Shown here piece by piece: positions 53,602 to 63,560 of a stretch of 64,000 nucleotides of DNA (positions are counted from its first letter, which is position 1; every line of letters begins with the position of its first letter). The translations under genes were made by a program, and so were the position numbers. The notes below the pieces were generated by a model, which had not been told where the DNA came from, did no database searches, and was given only the letters and a program-made list of their open reading frames with translations. Source of the stretch: Neoceratodus forsteri. Taxonomy: Eukaryota; Chordata; Ceratodontiformes; Ceratodontidae. The stretch is from assembly GCA_016271365.2 (NCBI GenBank), contig JADMNL010000028.1, positions 57,740,001-57,804,000 on the forward strand, in the 5' to 3' direction.

Positions 53602-54900
53602 TTATTACAATACAAACGTTTTTAAAGTGTTGTATATATAAGGAATATGCCATGGGCCTAGTTAAAATATGCCTAGTATTGTTTACAAGTGGTCTGACTC
53701 CTGGACAATATGAATGGTGAAGCAATGTGTTATGTCACAGGGGTCATGGATCACAAGTAAAACATTAGGCATATTTTTATTGGACACATATCATATTTAA
53801 TGTATGTAATGGCATCTGTGTGTGGCTTAATGAACTAGTTAACCCCCTCAAAGGGTTTATTTCCTTGTACACTACACTTATCCATCATCCATTCTATAAA
53901 GCATAAAACACAGGGAAATAAAGTTAGGGGAAAAAGTCCCTGGAGCCTTTTTGAATCTGTGCAGTGGTGTTCCTCAGGGTTTGAGCGATCATGTGATGCA
54001 GCACTGTTGTTACCCTAACTCCGGCATCCTCTATCCAAGCATTGCTGTGTTAGTAATTTACTTTGGCTGACAAGACAGTGACAGAGTTGGGGTAACGCCA
54101 ACAATGTCTCACATGGGCAGTCATATTCTGAGGAATACCGCAGCACAGATTAATCAAGGCTGTAGGGATTTTTGTCAACTTTTTGTTTCCCTACATTTTG
54201 TGCTTCAACTCAAACAAATGCATTAACATTAATTTCCTTACTTTTTGATAAATACGTATAATAACTGATGTATATAACTCTCTTCATGGGCCCTGCACAA
54301 AGCAGCAGACAAACTAGGCAGGAACCTGGACATGCACCTTGCTCCAAGCAGGCCCATCAGGCAGGGTTCCTTACATGTAGCTTGCTTCATGCAAGGTTTT
54401 TTTGGCCTTACACCAAACAGCAGGGACCCGATATTCAGAGAGATGCAAAGCACAGCACAAATGTTTGCACTGCACTTTGCAATTGCCCAGTGGTCCCAGG
54501 ATGTCACATTCAATCAGGCGCTACCTGACTGAATAGAGGACCATGTTGGGGCAGTGCTAAGTCAGGCAGCGCTGCCCCAACGTGGCTCTTGAATTTGGCC
54601 CTAAGAGGAGATAGTGCCAGAGCACTATCTGAAATTTTCAAAGGTACCCTATATCCAAAGGCCCATCTTCCTGGAGGTGGAACCTGCTTTGAAACAACTT
54701 GGAGCTGGGAAGAATACACAATAAATATTGAACTGAGTATCTGCAAGAAAGCATAATCTTGCTCAAATCTGAGAGAGGTGTACCTTACTTTAGATTTTAC
54801 ACCTGTTATTCCTTGTTTTTTTAATCAAGAAGGGGTTTACAATACTGCTTATGTACTTGTAGATTGGGAGTTTAAATCCAGCGGGATTAAAAATCTGCAT
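53602..54900. other. Unassigned DNA left of Tx1-c
   Basis: No gene recognised. The stretch 54262-54620 has imperfect complementary ends (gggacccgatattcagag and ttgaatttggccctaag) and may be a decayed MITE. The 22-base string ctgcttatgtacttgtagattg at 54845-54866 recurs exactly at 61681-61702 on the far side of Tx1-c. The last ten bases, aaatctgcat (54891-54900), are the left copy of the Tx1-c target duplication. Confidence 0.5.
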
Positions 54901-55283
54901 TTTTTTTTTTAATTCAAAGTTTATTAATTTTACACAGACGGTTGAACATAAGCCAGTCACATGTACACATAATACACCATGATAAGCATATTATCCTATA
55001 CTATACATAGATCAGCTAACTAAGCCCCACCAGCTCTCCCCAACCCTCCTTCCTTCTTCTAACTCCCACCCACCCTACTGGAGTGTGCCATTTTTATTAA
55101 TTTAAAAGAGGAGAAGAGGCATCCACTTTCTTTAGATAAATATCTACAGAATTAAATCATCACCTGCTTACTGCAAATATAATGCATATAGTTTCCCCCA
55201 TTTCTTATCAAAACTAGCCATGTTATTTCGGAAACCGGCTATCAGCCGTTCAGATCTAAAAAATTAGACATATTTATTTTTAT

Positions 55284-55475
55284 TTTGTTTGTTTAACCAG
55301 TAGAGACACACTAAGCTGAAAGCTTGTTTTACAGGTGTAACCTGGGAGCACAAGGAAGTCAAGTGACTTGTTCAGGATCACACAGTATGCACCTAGGCAG
55401 CTGTGGGATTCAAACCCAGGTCTCCAGATCTGCAGCTCAGAGCCTTAATCCACTGTGCTATACTGCTTCCATATC
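55284..55475 (-). mobile_element. CORE-SINE inserted in Tx1-c ORF2
   Basis: On the minus strand: A box tagcacagtggattaagg, B box gggtttgaatccc, CORE string GCATACTGTGTGATCC then ACAAGTCACTTGA, a TGTAAAAC-type 3' part and an A-rich tail. Tx1-c coding before it (REWLRDMEAV) and after it (SERLIAGFRNNMASFDKKWG) are parts of one C-terminal domain, so the SINE split the ORF after Tx1-c inserted. Confidence 0.85.
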
Positions 55476-56369
55476 CCTTAACCATTCTCTATACGAGATT
55501 ATTAGTTGATCCATCCAGTGTTTCAGGACCAATTTTTTAACAGTAATAGCTATTAGGGCCATATGATATTTACGCTCTTTGACTTTGATACCCTCGTAGT
55601 GTCCTAAAAGACAGACCTCAACTGTGAAAAGGTCCTCTAATCCTAAACAAGGGTCCAGTTTAGCTCTGATTTCATGCCAAAGTGGGGCTACCTTTTCACA
55701 GTACCAAAATATATGTACCATATGCCCTTCCTCTCTAGCACACCTGGTGCAGGTAGTATCCGGAATCCTGCCCAATTTGGCCAGTTTCAAGGGAGTATAA
55801 TACACGTTATTCAATATGTGGTATTGCGTAATTCTGAGTATGTCCTGGGAATGGTAAATATAAAGATCTTTCCAGATCCGAGCCCAGTCAAGGTTCACTC
55901 CCGGAAGCAGAGACTCCCAAATTGATGAACCAGGTAGTGGTCCGGCACAGGTGGAGGTCAAGAGAAGGGCATATACTGTAGAGACAGAATGTGGCTTTAA
56001 GGAGCATTCACTAACTTGAGCCATTAAAGGTCTGACTAAGGAAGGTCGAGAATTAGCCCCAAACAGGGTGCCTATAGTATGCCTTATTTGATATACCTTA
56101 AAAATCATCCACCTCGGGATGTCAAACTTGCCGAGAATTTCAGGTGAGGAGAGAAGGTTGCCCTGAGCAAATAGGTCTTCCACACATGCATCTCTTAATT
56201 GTGGGAGCCATTGGGGAGAAAGGTTTGCCCCTCCAATTTTGATGTTGGGGTTTAACATGATTGACTGCCCGGTGTCAACTTTAAGGGGTATCTTAAGGTA
56301 TGAACAGCATTGGGAAAGTACTCTCAGGGAGGTACTAATGACCGAGTCTTGTAAACCTTCAGGTAATGA
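55476..56369 (-). pseudogene. Tx1-c ORF2 C-terminal domain
   Basis: A 266-codon frame (55458-56258) at the end of ORF2 of the L1/Tx1 element, plus about 35 codons just upstream after a stop at 56370. It contains NLDWARIWKDLYIYH and RITQYHILNNVYYTPLKLAKLG. A Cys/His cluster follows: a TTCTRCAREEGHMVHIFWYC block near residues 165-185, C-x-x-C..H..C, the zinc-knuckle-like motif of L1 ORF2 carboxyl ends, thought to bind nucleic acid. The last codons before the stop come from the inserted SINE. The genuine end lies beyond the SINE at about 55170-55260. Confidence 0.85.
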
Positions 56370-57798
56370 TCATTTTGTTAGGTAATAAATCGAAGAGGGG
56401 TTAATGTTATTAGTCCTTAAGAGATCCCTCTCAATCTGAAGCCAATTAGGAGTGTATTCCATATCTCCTTGAGAGAACCACCTCCCCAATTTGGTTAAAT
56501 GGCTTGCCCAATAGTATAAAAGGAAATTCGGGAGACGAAGTCCACCCAGGAGTCTAAGGGCACTAAGTTTATGAAAGGCGCAACGGGGGTGCTTACCTAA
56601 CCAAATAAATTTAGATATCATAGAATGCAAACATTTAAAAAAAGAAATTGGAAGCCATAAATTCAGAAGGTTCAAGGGGTAAAATAAATGGGGAAGAATG
56701 TTCATCTTAATTATACTTATCCTGGCCCCTAACGAAAAGGATAAATTCTGCCATCTCATAAGGTCCTGTCGGATAACTCTAACCAGGTCATCGAGGTTGA
56801 GCTTCTGGACAGTATTAGGGTCTCTAGCCAAATAAATGCCTAAGTACTTAAGTGTCTGTGAGGACCATTTAATACCCAAATGTCTAACATCTGTTTTCAA
56901 GGTAAATCTGTTCAAAGGGAAAATTTTGGTTTTAGAGATATTTAGTTTATAATTGGATAGCTTACCATATTGGTTAACAACCTCTAATACTTGTTCTAGC
57001 GAAGAAGCTGGGTGAGTTAGATGGAGAAGAACATCGTCAGCGTAAACAGAGAGTTTAAGGGCCTGAGTGTGAATAAGGATGCCCCTGATTTGAGGGGACT
57101 GTTTAATATGTCGAAGTAGGGGCTCCAAATAAAGGTTAAACAGAAAAGGTGAAAGGGGGCAACCTTGTCTGGTACCCATATATAAAGGAAATCTAGTAGA
57201 AAAAAAACCATAGGTATAGAGGGACTGAATCATTACAATAAATTGAGGGGGAAAGCCCATTCTCTGCAAAGTTAACCATAAAAATTCCCAATAAACTCTT
57301 ATCAAAAGTTTTTAAGGCATCTAGGGAAATTAAGGCCATCGGGAACTGGGAGGATTGGACCACTTGGAGAATATGTGTAAGTGTCCTGAGATGATCTGCT
57401 GAGGAGCATCCTGCCACAAACCCCACCTGCTCTGGACTTAAAAGTCGGGCCCATTGTGATTTTATCCAGAGTGAAAGCAGTTTCGCTAAGATTTTAATGT
57501 CACAATTTAAAAGAGAAATTGGCCTATAGCTAGCTGGGTCCAGGTGGGACTTATCTGGTTTAAGTAAAAGGATAATCGTAGCATCCATAAGGGACAGATC
57601 TAAATTGTCAGCAGTGAACATATAGCTGTATAAATTAAGCAACAAGGGAGCTAATTCCTTAGAGAAGGTTTTATAAAAGTTTGATGGGAAACTGTCCGGG
57701 CCCGGTGCTTTGTCCGGGGTAAGACTAGTGATAGCCGTCTCTATTTCAGTGATAGAAATTGGTGAAGTTAAAGAGGCTTGGCATAAATCATCCAACAC
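56370..57798 (-). pseudogene. Tx1-c reverse transcriptase
   Basis: RNA-directed DNA polymerase of Tx1-c in two overlapping frames. Frame one (57193-57798): ETAITSLTPDKAPGPDSFPS-like entry block (beginning ITEIETAITSL), DATIILLLKPDKS, YRPISLLNCDIKILAKLL, EQVGFVAGCSSADHLRTL and ISLDALKTFDK (first catalytic Asp). Frame two (56370-57305), after a frameshift near 57200-57305: QRMGFPPQFIVMIQSLY, MGTRQGCPLSPFLFNLYLEPL, an intact LSVYADDVLL catalytic box, LNISKTKIF, LKYLGIYLARD, and a thumb region with SMISKFIWLGKHPR and GGLRLPNFLLYYWASHLTKL. The blocks are those of L1/Tx1. One frameshift and a terminal stop disable it. Confidence 0.92.
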
Positions 57799-58232
57799 TG
57801 GAAGGTTTAGAGACTCTAAGTAATTTTCTATATCTTGAGAATTTAAATTGGGAAGGCACTTCCCATACAGTGACTTGTAGAAGTTCTCAAAGACCTGAAC
57901 TATCTCATGGGGCTCTGTTTTAATAGAACCATCAGCGGCCCGTATAGATGAGATTAAACGGGAACTTTCTAGCTGTCACAAACGTAGAGCAAGCAGCCTC
58001 CCAGCCTTTTCCCGCGGTCTATATATTTAGCTTTGGTTTTAATGAGGGCATATTCTGCCTTCTCTCTTATTAATTCTGTGTATTCATTACACAGTGCTAA
58101 CAGCTCCTCCAAGGCACCCTTGGAAGTAGCGGAAGACAGGGAGTTTTCTTTCTCTTTAATCTGGGTTAATAAAGCTAAGGCGTTAGAGTCCCGTGTCCTC
58201 TTCCTCCTGGAGGCAACCTTAATAAACTCTCC
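57799..58232 (-). pseudogene. Tx1-c linker between endonuclease and RT
   Basis: Minus-strand coding remnant: EKAGRLLALRL then a stop, LESSRLISSIRAADGSIKT, HEIVQVFENFYKSLYG (57860-58020). This is the L1 linker block with the (K/R)AG..LA..LK....I..I...G pattern. Upstream of it the 58033-58230 region reads as a basic, Glu/Lys-rich helix. Stops are present. Confidence 0.75.
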
Positions 58233-59117
58233 TCAACGGTAGCGCTTCAAAAAGCACCAAAGAACGTCGCATTTCTGAACTGAATCCCTATTATGTTCCA
58301 AAAACTCAACTATGAGCTCTTTAATATGAGAGATCAACGACTCATCCCTTAACAGCTGGGTGTTCAGTCTCCAGATTGTTTCCCTCCGAGTATGGGGGTC
58401 TAATGAGAGGGCCAACCAGGCCACCGCATGATCCGAAATCACTATAGGCTCTATACCGGTCAGGTATAGGCCCGGCATAAATGAGCCACTGATTAGAAAA
58501 TAGTCCAATCTGGACCAGGTCTGGTGAATGTTTGAATAGAATGTATATGACTGTTGCATGGGATTTAAGATGCGCCATGGGTCACACAGTCTTAACAAGG
58601 TTATTAGGTCTTTCAGGGCATTCTGTGAGGGCGAAACTGGCTTCAGTGGCCTATAGGTCCTGTCCAGATCTTGGGTTGGAGGAATGTTCCAATCCCCCCC
58701 CCAAAATCACGGGGGCGGGTAGGAGCATTGCAATCTTGTTGGCCAGGTCCATCAAGAAACCTGGATCCCCTCCCACCGGACCGTATATTGAGCCCAAGAC
58801 CACCATAGTATTGTTTAAGATACCCTTAATTAACACACACCCAGAGGGTCTGTGAACGTCGTATCCACCTGAAATGCAACGTTCCTTTTAAATAAAATAG
58901 CCACCCCTCGGCTTGAAGATGAAGACCCTGCTGCAAAAACCTGGGATACTCCCTGCCTGCATAGACATAATGACTCCGAACTAGTCAGGTGGGTTTCTTG
59001 AAGCAGGATAATATATGCATTTAAAAGAACACAATGCTTAAGTATTTGCAGCCTTTTTAGGACATCCCTTACTCCTCTAACATTCCAAGTAATTATTTTT
59101 ATTGGAAAACTAACCAT
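58233..59117 (-). pseudogene. Tx1-c endonuclease
   Basis: APE-type endonuclease at the start of ORF2, opening at an ATG (59117): KIITWNVRGVRDVLKR, IILLQETHL (catalytic Glu), SSSRGVAILFKRNVAF. A frameshift lies near 58836, then VVLGSIYGPVGGDPGFLMDL. The C-run at 58697-58706 shifts the frame again inside the GGDWN block. The last part (58233-58598) has LRLCDPWRILNP, SYTFYSNIHQTWSRLDYFLIS and VISDHAVAWL (catalytic Asp-His). All key residues can be located, but in three frames. Confidence 0.88.
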
Positions 59118-60564
59118 TATTAACCCCCAGTACTAGTATCGACCCTAAGAAATTTGCTGTATCCCAAAACAAACCCCTAAGGCACACTCCAGCCCACCCC
59201 CTCCAATCCCTTCCCCAACATTATAAAATGCATATAGACCAATCATGACAAAGAGCAAAAACCTATTATGTATCATGTGTGCTCTTACACTCTCACATCC
59301 CCCCCAATCCCCTCCATAACCTTAATAGAAATCTCTGAACTCGACTTCCTGAAGGAGAATTCGCTATCATTCGTCCTGTAATTCTTAAAATCACTAAATC
59401 GGATGTTAATCAAAAAATATCCATACCCCTAATACCCCAAAGCTCCAACCCTTCCCCTTCCTCAGTAAACCCCCATAACTATTTACAGTAGGCCGCTCAC
59501 TCCAGATCTGAGTGGCTACATGCCAAAATAGCTTTTGTGTGAGTGGCCAAACCCTGATGGCACTAACTGTATCTGGTACATATATAAAAGCCGAGTAACA
59601 GGTTATTGCCCCACGCAAAACGCTGAGAAATACCGCAGAGCTCTGCTCTAAGGGGTCCTTGAAATAAATGATACCCAAATAGAAAATAAACCAGATGCCA
59701 TCCCCCAGATTAGTACGTCTTGCAGCGTTCCCAATTCGCCCCTCCCAGAGCCCTTCACACCCCCCCCCCACTGATTAGAACAGGCACCCTAAGGTAAAAC
59801 TCTAATCTGGAACCTGAAACCCAATCATTCCAGGACTAAACCATGGAAAAGACCAAACAGAGTCCCTTTAGTGCGCCTCTTATAGATAGCCCCTGCGATC
59901 TTGTAACTCATCAAATAGCTGTTCCCCATCCGAGAACTAGCTATCGGCTAACAGCTATAATTAAACCCAGGACAAAATACTAATTAGAAACTCGCTGAGT
60001 AGAAATCACGAGTCCCCCAGGGTTCAGCGTAGCACAGTGGAGATTACTTCACACTGATGCGAGCTGCCTCCTCAACCCCAATGACCTTCTCCCTGCTCTG
60101 ATTCAGCGAGTACATTAAGAAACAACTTTAGGCCAGTAAATAAAGTGGGGAGACTAACCTGAAACCAGCAAGTGGCTCTGCCTGCGGGTTGACTGAGGGA
60201 AGGCTAAAGAGGGTGCTCACAACAGACCCTACGTATTATCCCCTTAGGAAACCACTCCTTTTAAAAGAAGGTTCCTATGTGAACTCAAGTGGCTCAAAAA
60301 CCTCTCGACCGCTACTCTGCCCTGCCCCCTTCCGCAAGCATCAAGCCACATGAAGCCTGACCGAGCAGACCCAACATGGCCCAGGGACAAGCAAACTCAA
60401 CAGGTAATCAACTTAGAATATGAACTTTAACTTTGACTCTCAAATTATTGCAGTCCTTAGAAAAAAGTTCATCCATCTTTAAACAGGCCAGGTAATTTCA
60501 CTAAAAGATCTGAAGTTGCCTGTTCAGGTGTATCATATGTAAATCAGGAACCCTGAACTGAGAC
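59118..60564 (-). other. Tx1-c inter-ORF region and broken ORF1 tail
   Basis: Between ORF1 and ORF2. The first 150 bases (about 60415-60564) still read as ORF1 continuation (VSVQGS, stop, TYDTPEQATSDLLVKLPG), so the ORF1 stop at 60565 is probably a mutation. The rest is about 1.3 kb with a 121-codon frame (59406-59771) that I do not recognise. An inter-ORF spacer this long is unusual for mammalian L1 but not surprising for Tx1-type elements. Confidence 0.55.
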
Positions 60565-61332
60565 TCAGAGCTTGGCCGGGTACTGCATGCAGAAAGGGAC
60601 ACCAGCAGCAATAAGCTTTTTGACAGTAGCATGATAAGTGGCCCGTTTCATTCGAGTCTCCCGAGGCAGGTCTTGTGTTATTCTAAGGGTGGCATTCTCC
60701 CACATGATGCTCTGCAACTCTCTTACTCTGTTGATAACATGCTGTTTCTCGACGAAGCTCAAAAATCTCATTATAACTGGCCTTGGTGGAGCACCTGGTG
60801 GGGGTTGTGGTCTGAGGGAGCGATGTGCCCATTCAATCTGGTAGCTAACGCTTATCGGGGAAAGGCCTACAACCTTTTGTAGAAATTTCTGCAGGAAGGC
60901 CACTGTATTGGCCCCTTCCTCTGATTCAGGCAACCCGAAGATCAAAATATTCTTCCTTCTGCTCCTGCCCTCCAAATCTTCAGTTTTCAACTGCAATCTC
61001 TGTATTTGTTGGCGCAGCTGCACTATTTCAGGTTCCATTTTCTCCCTCCACTTCTCCACCGAAGCCATTCGGGCCTCTGTATCCCCCACCCTTCTTGCAA
61101 GGCCAGTAAGATCGCTACGGAGGGACTTCAACTCCAATGAAATATTGGAAAGAGTCTCTTTGAATGGCAGCATCTCCTGTAGAAAGCGGTCCTCAGTTAA
61201 CAGAGTAGCAGCTGAGGTTGGAGGCATCGATTTCCCGGTAGTAGCTCCTTGAGCCCGTTGCTTTTTTGACATCTTCTCTGGTGAAGCTGGTGGAGTATGC
61301 CTAGGCAAGGCCAGCTTCATTTCGGACTCCAT
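60565..61332 (-). pseudogene. Tx1-c ORF1 protein (L1 ORF1p-like)
   Basis: A 255-codon open frame opening at ATG 61332. Residues 1-45 are basic and Ser/Pro-rich. Residues about 60-125 form a coiled coil (SNISLELKSLRSDLTGLARRV, MEPEIVQLRQQIQRLQLKTEDLEGRSRR). From about residue 125 comes an RRM-like domain beginning KNILIFGLPESEEG, and then a C-terminal domain with ARTP-type block PRPVIMRFLSFVEKQ and LRITQDLPRETRMKR. This is the layout of L1 ORF1p (Transposase_22 family), an RNA-binding trimeric chaperone that coats LINE RNA in the cytoplasm. The premature end after MQYPAKL truncates about 40 residues. Otherwise it is the best preserved reading frame in the window. Confidence 0.9.
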
Positions 61333-61518
61333 CCCATTGATGAAAGCAGTCGCTAGGCTAATTACAGTGCTAGCTTAACACTGAACCTCCAAACTGACCT
61401 GAAGTGGCTGTTAGTCATTGACACAGTAGGCTATTATCTATAAAATTAAACAATAGAGAGGTGAGGTGCTGGAGCTCCGCTTCAGTGCTGCCACCAGGAA
61501 CCCTGCATCACGTGATCC
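61333..61518 (-). promoter_or_regulatory. Tx1-c 5' UTR, putative internal promoter
   Basis: 186 bases from the right border (61518) to the ORF1 ATG. It starts GGATCACGTGATGCAGGG on the minus strand; CACGTG is an E-box. LINEs of this type drive transcription from their own 5' UTR, so promoter activity is a reasonable inference, but nothing more specific is visible. Confidence 0.45.
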
Positions 61519-62104
61519 AAATCTGCATATTTTGTTTTTCCCTTGTGAATAGCTGGCTTGTTGTTTACTCGTAATTTGGTGACTTTTTGCATCAAACTAC
61601 TTTTGGTACTGTGAAGTATTCACTGGTGGCTGAAGATTTTTCATTGCACGTTCTGCAGTTTAGTGGAATTCTGTATTTGACTGCTTATGTACTTGTAGAT
61701 TGAGGCCAGAATATCCAAAGGAGATGCGCATGGCGCATCTCAGTTGCACTGGTGCACCTCAGAATTGAACCCTAGGGCCCTATTCAAACTGCAGTGATGT
61801 GCCATGCAACTCTAGATGCACCGAGCGGCATCAATAATGTATGCGGCGCATCTCCAGGGGGCGTGCCTATACATAAGCGGCACAACCCAATATTCAGCTG
61901 AGATGTGTGATGTATCTGCCGGCACAACTCAGAGATGTGCCGCATACATGGGCACAAAGTTACACCTGTAGAAAACAGACCTAACTTGTAGCCACCCACA
62001 GGCAGACTATTGTAATGCATGGTGCAACAGAGTGGCTACCAGCCCCTGGATGGCTACCCCCTTGTACCCAGACTCCCCGAACTGTATGGACACAAACCGT
62101 ACAT
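61519..62104. other. Unassigned DNA right of Tx1-c, with short palindrome
   Basis: Begins with the right copy of the Tx1-c target duplication (61519-61528). gagatgcgc-atg-gcgcatctc at 61722-61742 is a perfect 9-bp palindrome, and gcgcatctc recurs at about 61847. No gene. Confidence 0.5.
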
Positions 62105-62415
62105 ACCCTGGTAGTCTAGTGGCTCCCTCCCATCCCTGAGACCCAATCCCCGTAAATGTCAGATGGTAACAATCCCTAGTAGTCTAGTGAATCCCCCCAT
62201 CCCTGAGTCCCGATCCTCATAACGGTCAAAATGAAATAAACCCTGGTGGTCCAGTGGTCCCCCCCTCCCATCCCTGAGTCCTGATTCTCACATATGTAAG
62301 AGCACAATAATCCCTTGTAGCTTGGTGGTACCCCTCACCCCCATCCCCGAGTCCAATCCCCATAAATGACAGTATAAGACAATCTGGTGGTCTAGTGGTA
62401 CCCTCACCCCACACC
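62105..62415 (+). repeat. Minisatellite, ~69-bp unit, five copies
   Basis: Units start with ccctggtRgtctagtgg at about 62105, 62174, 62241, 62312 and 62381, spaced 67-71 bp. Each continues with ccatccctgagtcc-like and cataaatg-like strings. Divergence is moderate. The minus-strand frames across it are translations of the repeat. Confidence 0.88.
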
Positions 62416-62624
62416 ACCCACACAGGACCCTCATCCCAACCTGCTCCCCCATCCCAAAAGTGGCCGTACATTGGCGGGCAGCAAAACCCACCCACACACC
62501 TCCATGGCTGCCTGCCGAATGACAGTGTACAGTATCCCCTGCAAACTCACTGGGCGACACTGTCAGCCAGTGGGCTCGCAGCATGTACTGTACACTTCCA
62601 TTCAGAAAATAGAACTAGAAAATA
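62416..62624. other. Spacer, unassigned
   Basis: About 200 bases, C-rich, between the minisatellite and a CR1 fragment; nothing recognised. Confidence 0.5.
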
Positions 62625-63075
62625 GAAAGTAGAAAGAAGTGAGACTAAAGAAGCTTAATATATATACCCTTGAGGAAAGGAGGGAGAGGAGAGACATGAT
62701 AGAAATTTTAAAGCACCTCAAGGGAATCAACAAAGTCCAGGAGGGTTGCATCTTTCAGAAAAAGAGATGTGCAAGAACAAGGGGGCACAATTTGAAGATA
62801 GAGGGAGGATGGCTCAAGGGCAAAGTAAGGAAGTATTTTTTCACAGAGATGGTGGTGGATGCATTTAACAGCCTTCCTGAGGAGGTCATGGGGTCAAAAA
62901 CAGTGGGAGAATTCAAGACTGCATGGGACAGACATAAGACAATTCTGGTGGGGAGGTAGGAAGAAGTAGGCTGTTGGTTAACTAGGATCTGCAGCTTATC
63001 CAATAGGTAGGGAAATGGGCAGATTGGGTGGGCCAAGCGGTCCTTATCTTCTGTCAAAGTCTACATTTCTATGAT
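62625..63075 (+). mobile_element. CR1-G, 3'-end fragment, plus strand
   Basis: A single open frame (62639-62959) covers the CR1 C-terminal domain: RLKKLNIYTLEERRERRDMIEILKHLKGINKVQEG, RKYFFTEMVVDAFNSLPEEVMGSKTVGEF. It ends with CGGTCCTTATCTTCTGTCA and a TTTCTATG octamer at 63066-63073. The frame closely resembles CR1-B's end, so both may belong to the same subfamily. The minisatellite at 63072 begins within the CR1 terminus. Confidence 0.9.
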
Positions 63076-63560
63076 AACAGGGCTGGGATCAGACTGAGGA
63101 GGACCATTTGCACCAGGGATGTATATATGATAACAGGGCTGGGATCGGGGGTACCATTGCCAGGGATATTATATATGAGAACAGGGGCTGGGATCGGGAG
63201 GACCATTTGCACCAGGGATATTATATATGATAACAGGGCTGGGATCGGGGACCATTTGCACCAGGATATTATATATGATAACAGAGCTGGGATCGGGGGA
63301 CCATTTGCACCAGGGATATTGTATGTGATAACAGGGCTGGGATCGGGGGACCATTTGCACCTTGGATATTATATATGATAACAGGGCTGGGATCGGGGGA
63401 CCATTTGCACCAGGGTATTATATATGATAACAGGGCTGGGATCGGGGGGGGACCACTAGCACCAGGGATATTGTATCTGATAACAGGGCTGGGATTGGAG
63501 GGGGAGACTACTAGCACCAGGGAATTATATTAATAATATGGGGCTGGCATCAGAGAGGGG
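63072..63560 (+). repeat. Minisatellite, ~50-bp unit, about nine copies
   Basis: The string aacagggctgggatc recurs at 63076, 63132, 63180, 63232, 63280, 63330, 63380, 63429 and 63482, spaced 48-56 bp, with a degraded tenth unit near 63535. Each unit reads roughly gggctgggatcgggggacc, then atttgcaccagggata, then ttatatatgataaca. Frames on both strands merely translate the repeat. High similarity between units suggests recent expansion or ongoing homogenisation. Confidence 0.95.

Larger units (their letters stand above)
54901..61518 (-). mobile_element. Tx1-c: near full-length L1/Tx1 LINE with target-site duplication
   Basis: A minus-strand element of about 6.6 kb: 5' UTR (61333-61518), ORF1 (60565-61332), inter-ORF region, ORF2 (endonuclease, reverse transcriptase, C-terminal domain), 3' UTR and a poly(A) tail seen as a T-run at 54901-54912. 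Both sides are flanked by aaatctgcat (54891-54900 and 61519-61528), a perfect 10-bp target-site duplication. A CORE-SINE (55284-55475) interrupts the ORF2 end. Several frameshifts and stops make it inactive, but the preserved duplication and readable domains indicate that it is younger than Tx1-b. Confidence 0.92.

Noticed and set aside
54262..54620. A MITE with gggacccgatattcag and ttgaatttggccc ends
   Set aside because: End-to-end complementarity is too weak and no target duplication is visible; left as unassigned.
62105..62415. Tandem tRNA-like genes (tagtctagtgg words)
   Set aside because: The words repeat every 69 bp, but no cloverleaf pairing or B box is seen; it is a minisatellite.
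63072..63560. CRISPR-like array (about 50-bp units)
   Set aside because: Whole units repeat with drift; there are no unique spacers between conserved repeats, and the context is vertebrate LINE DNA.
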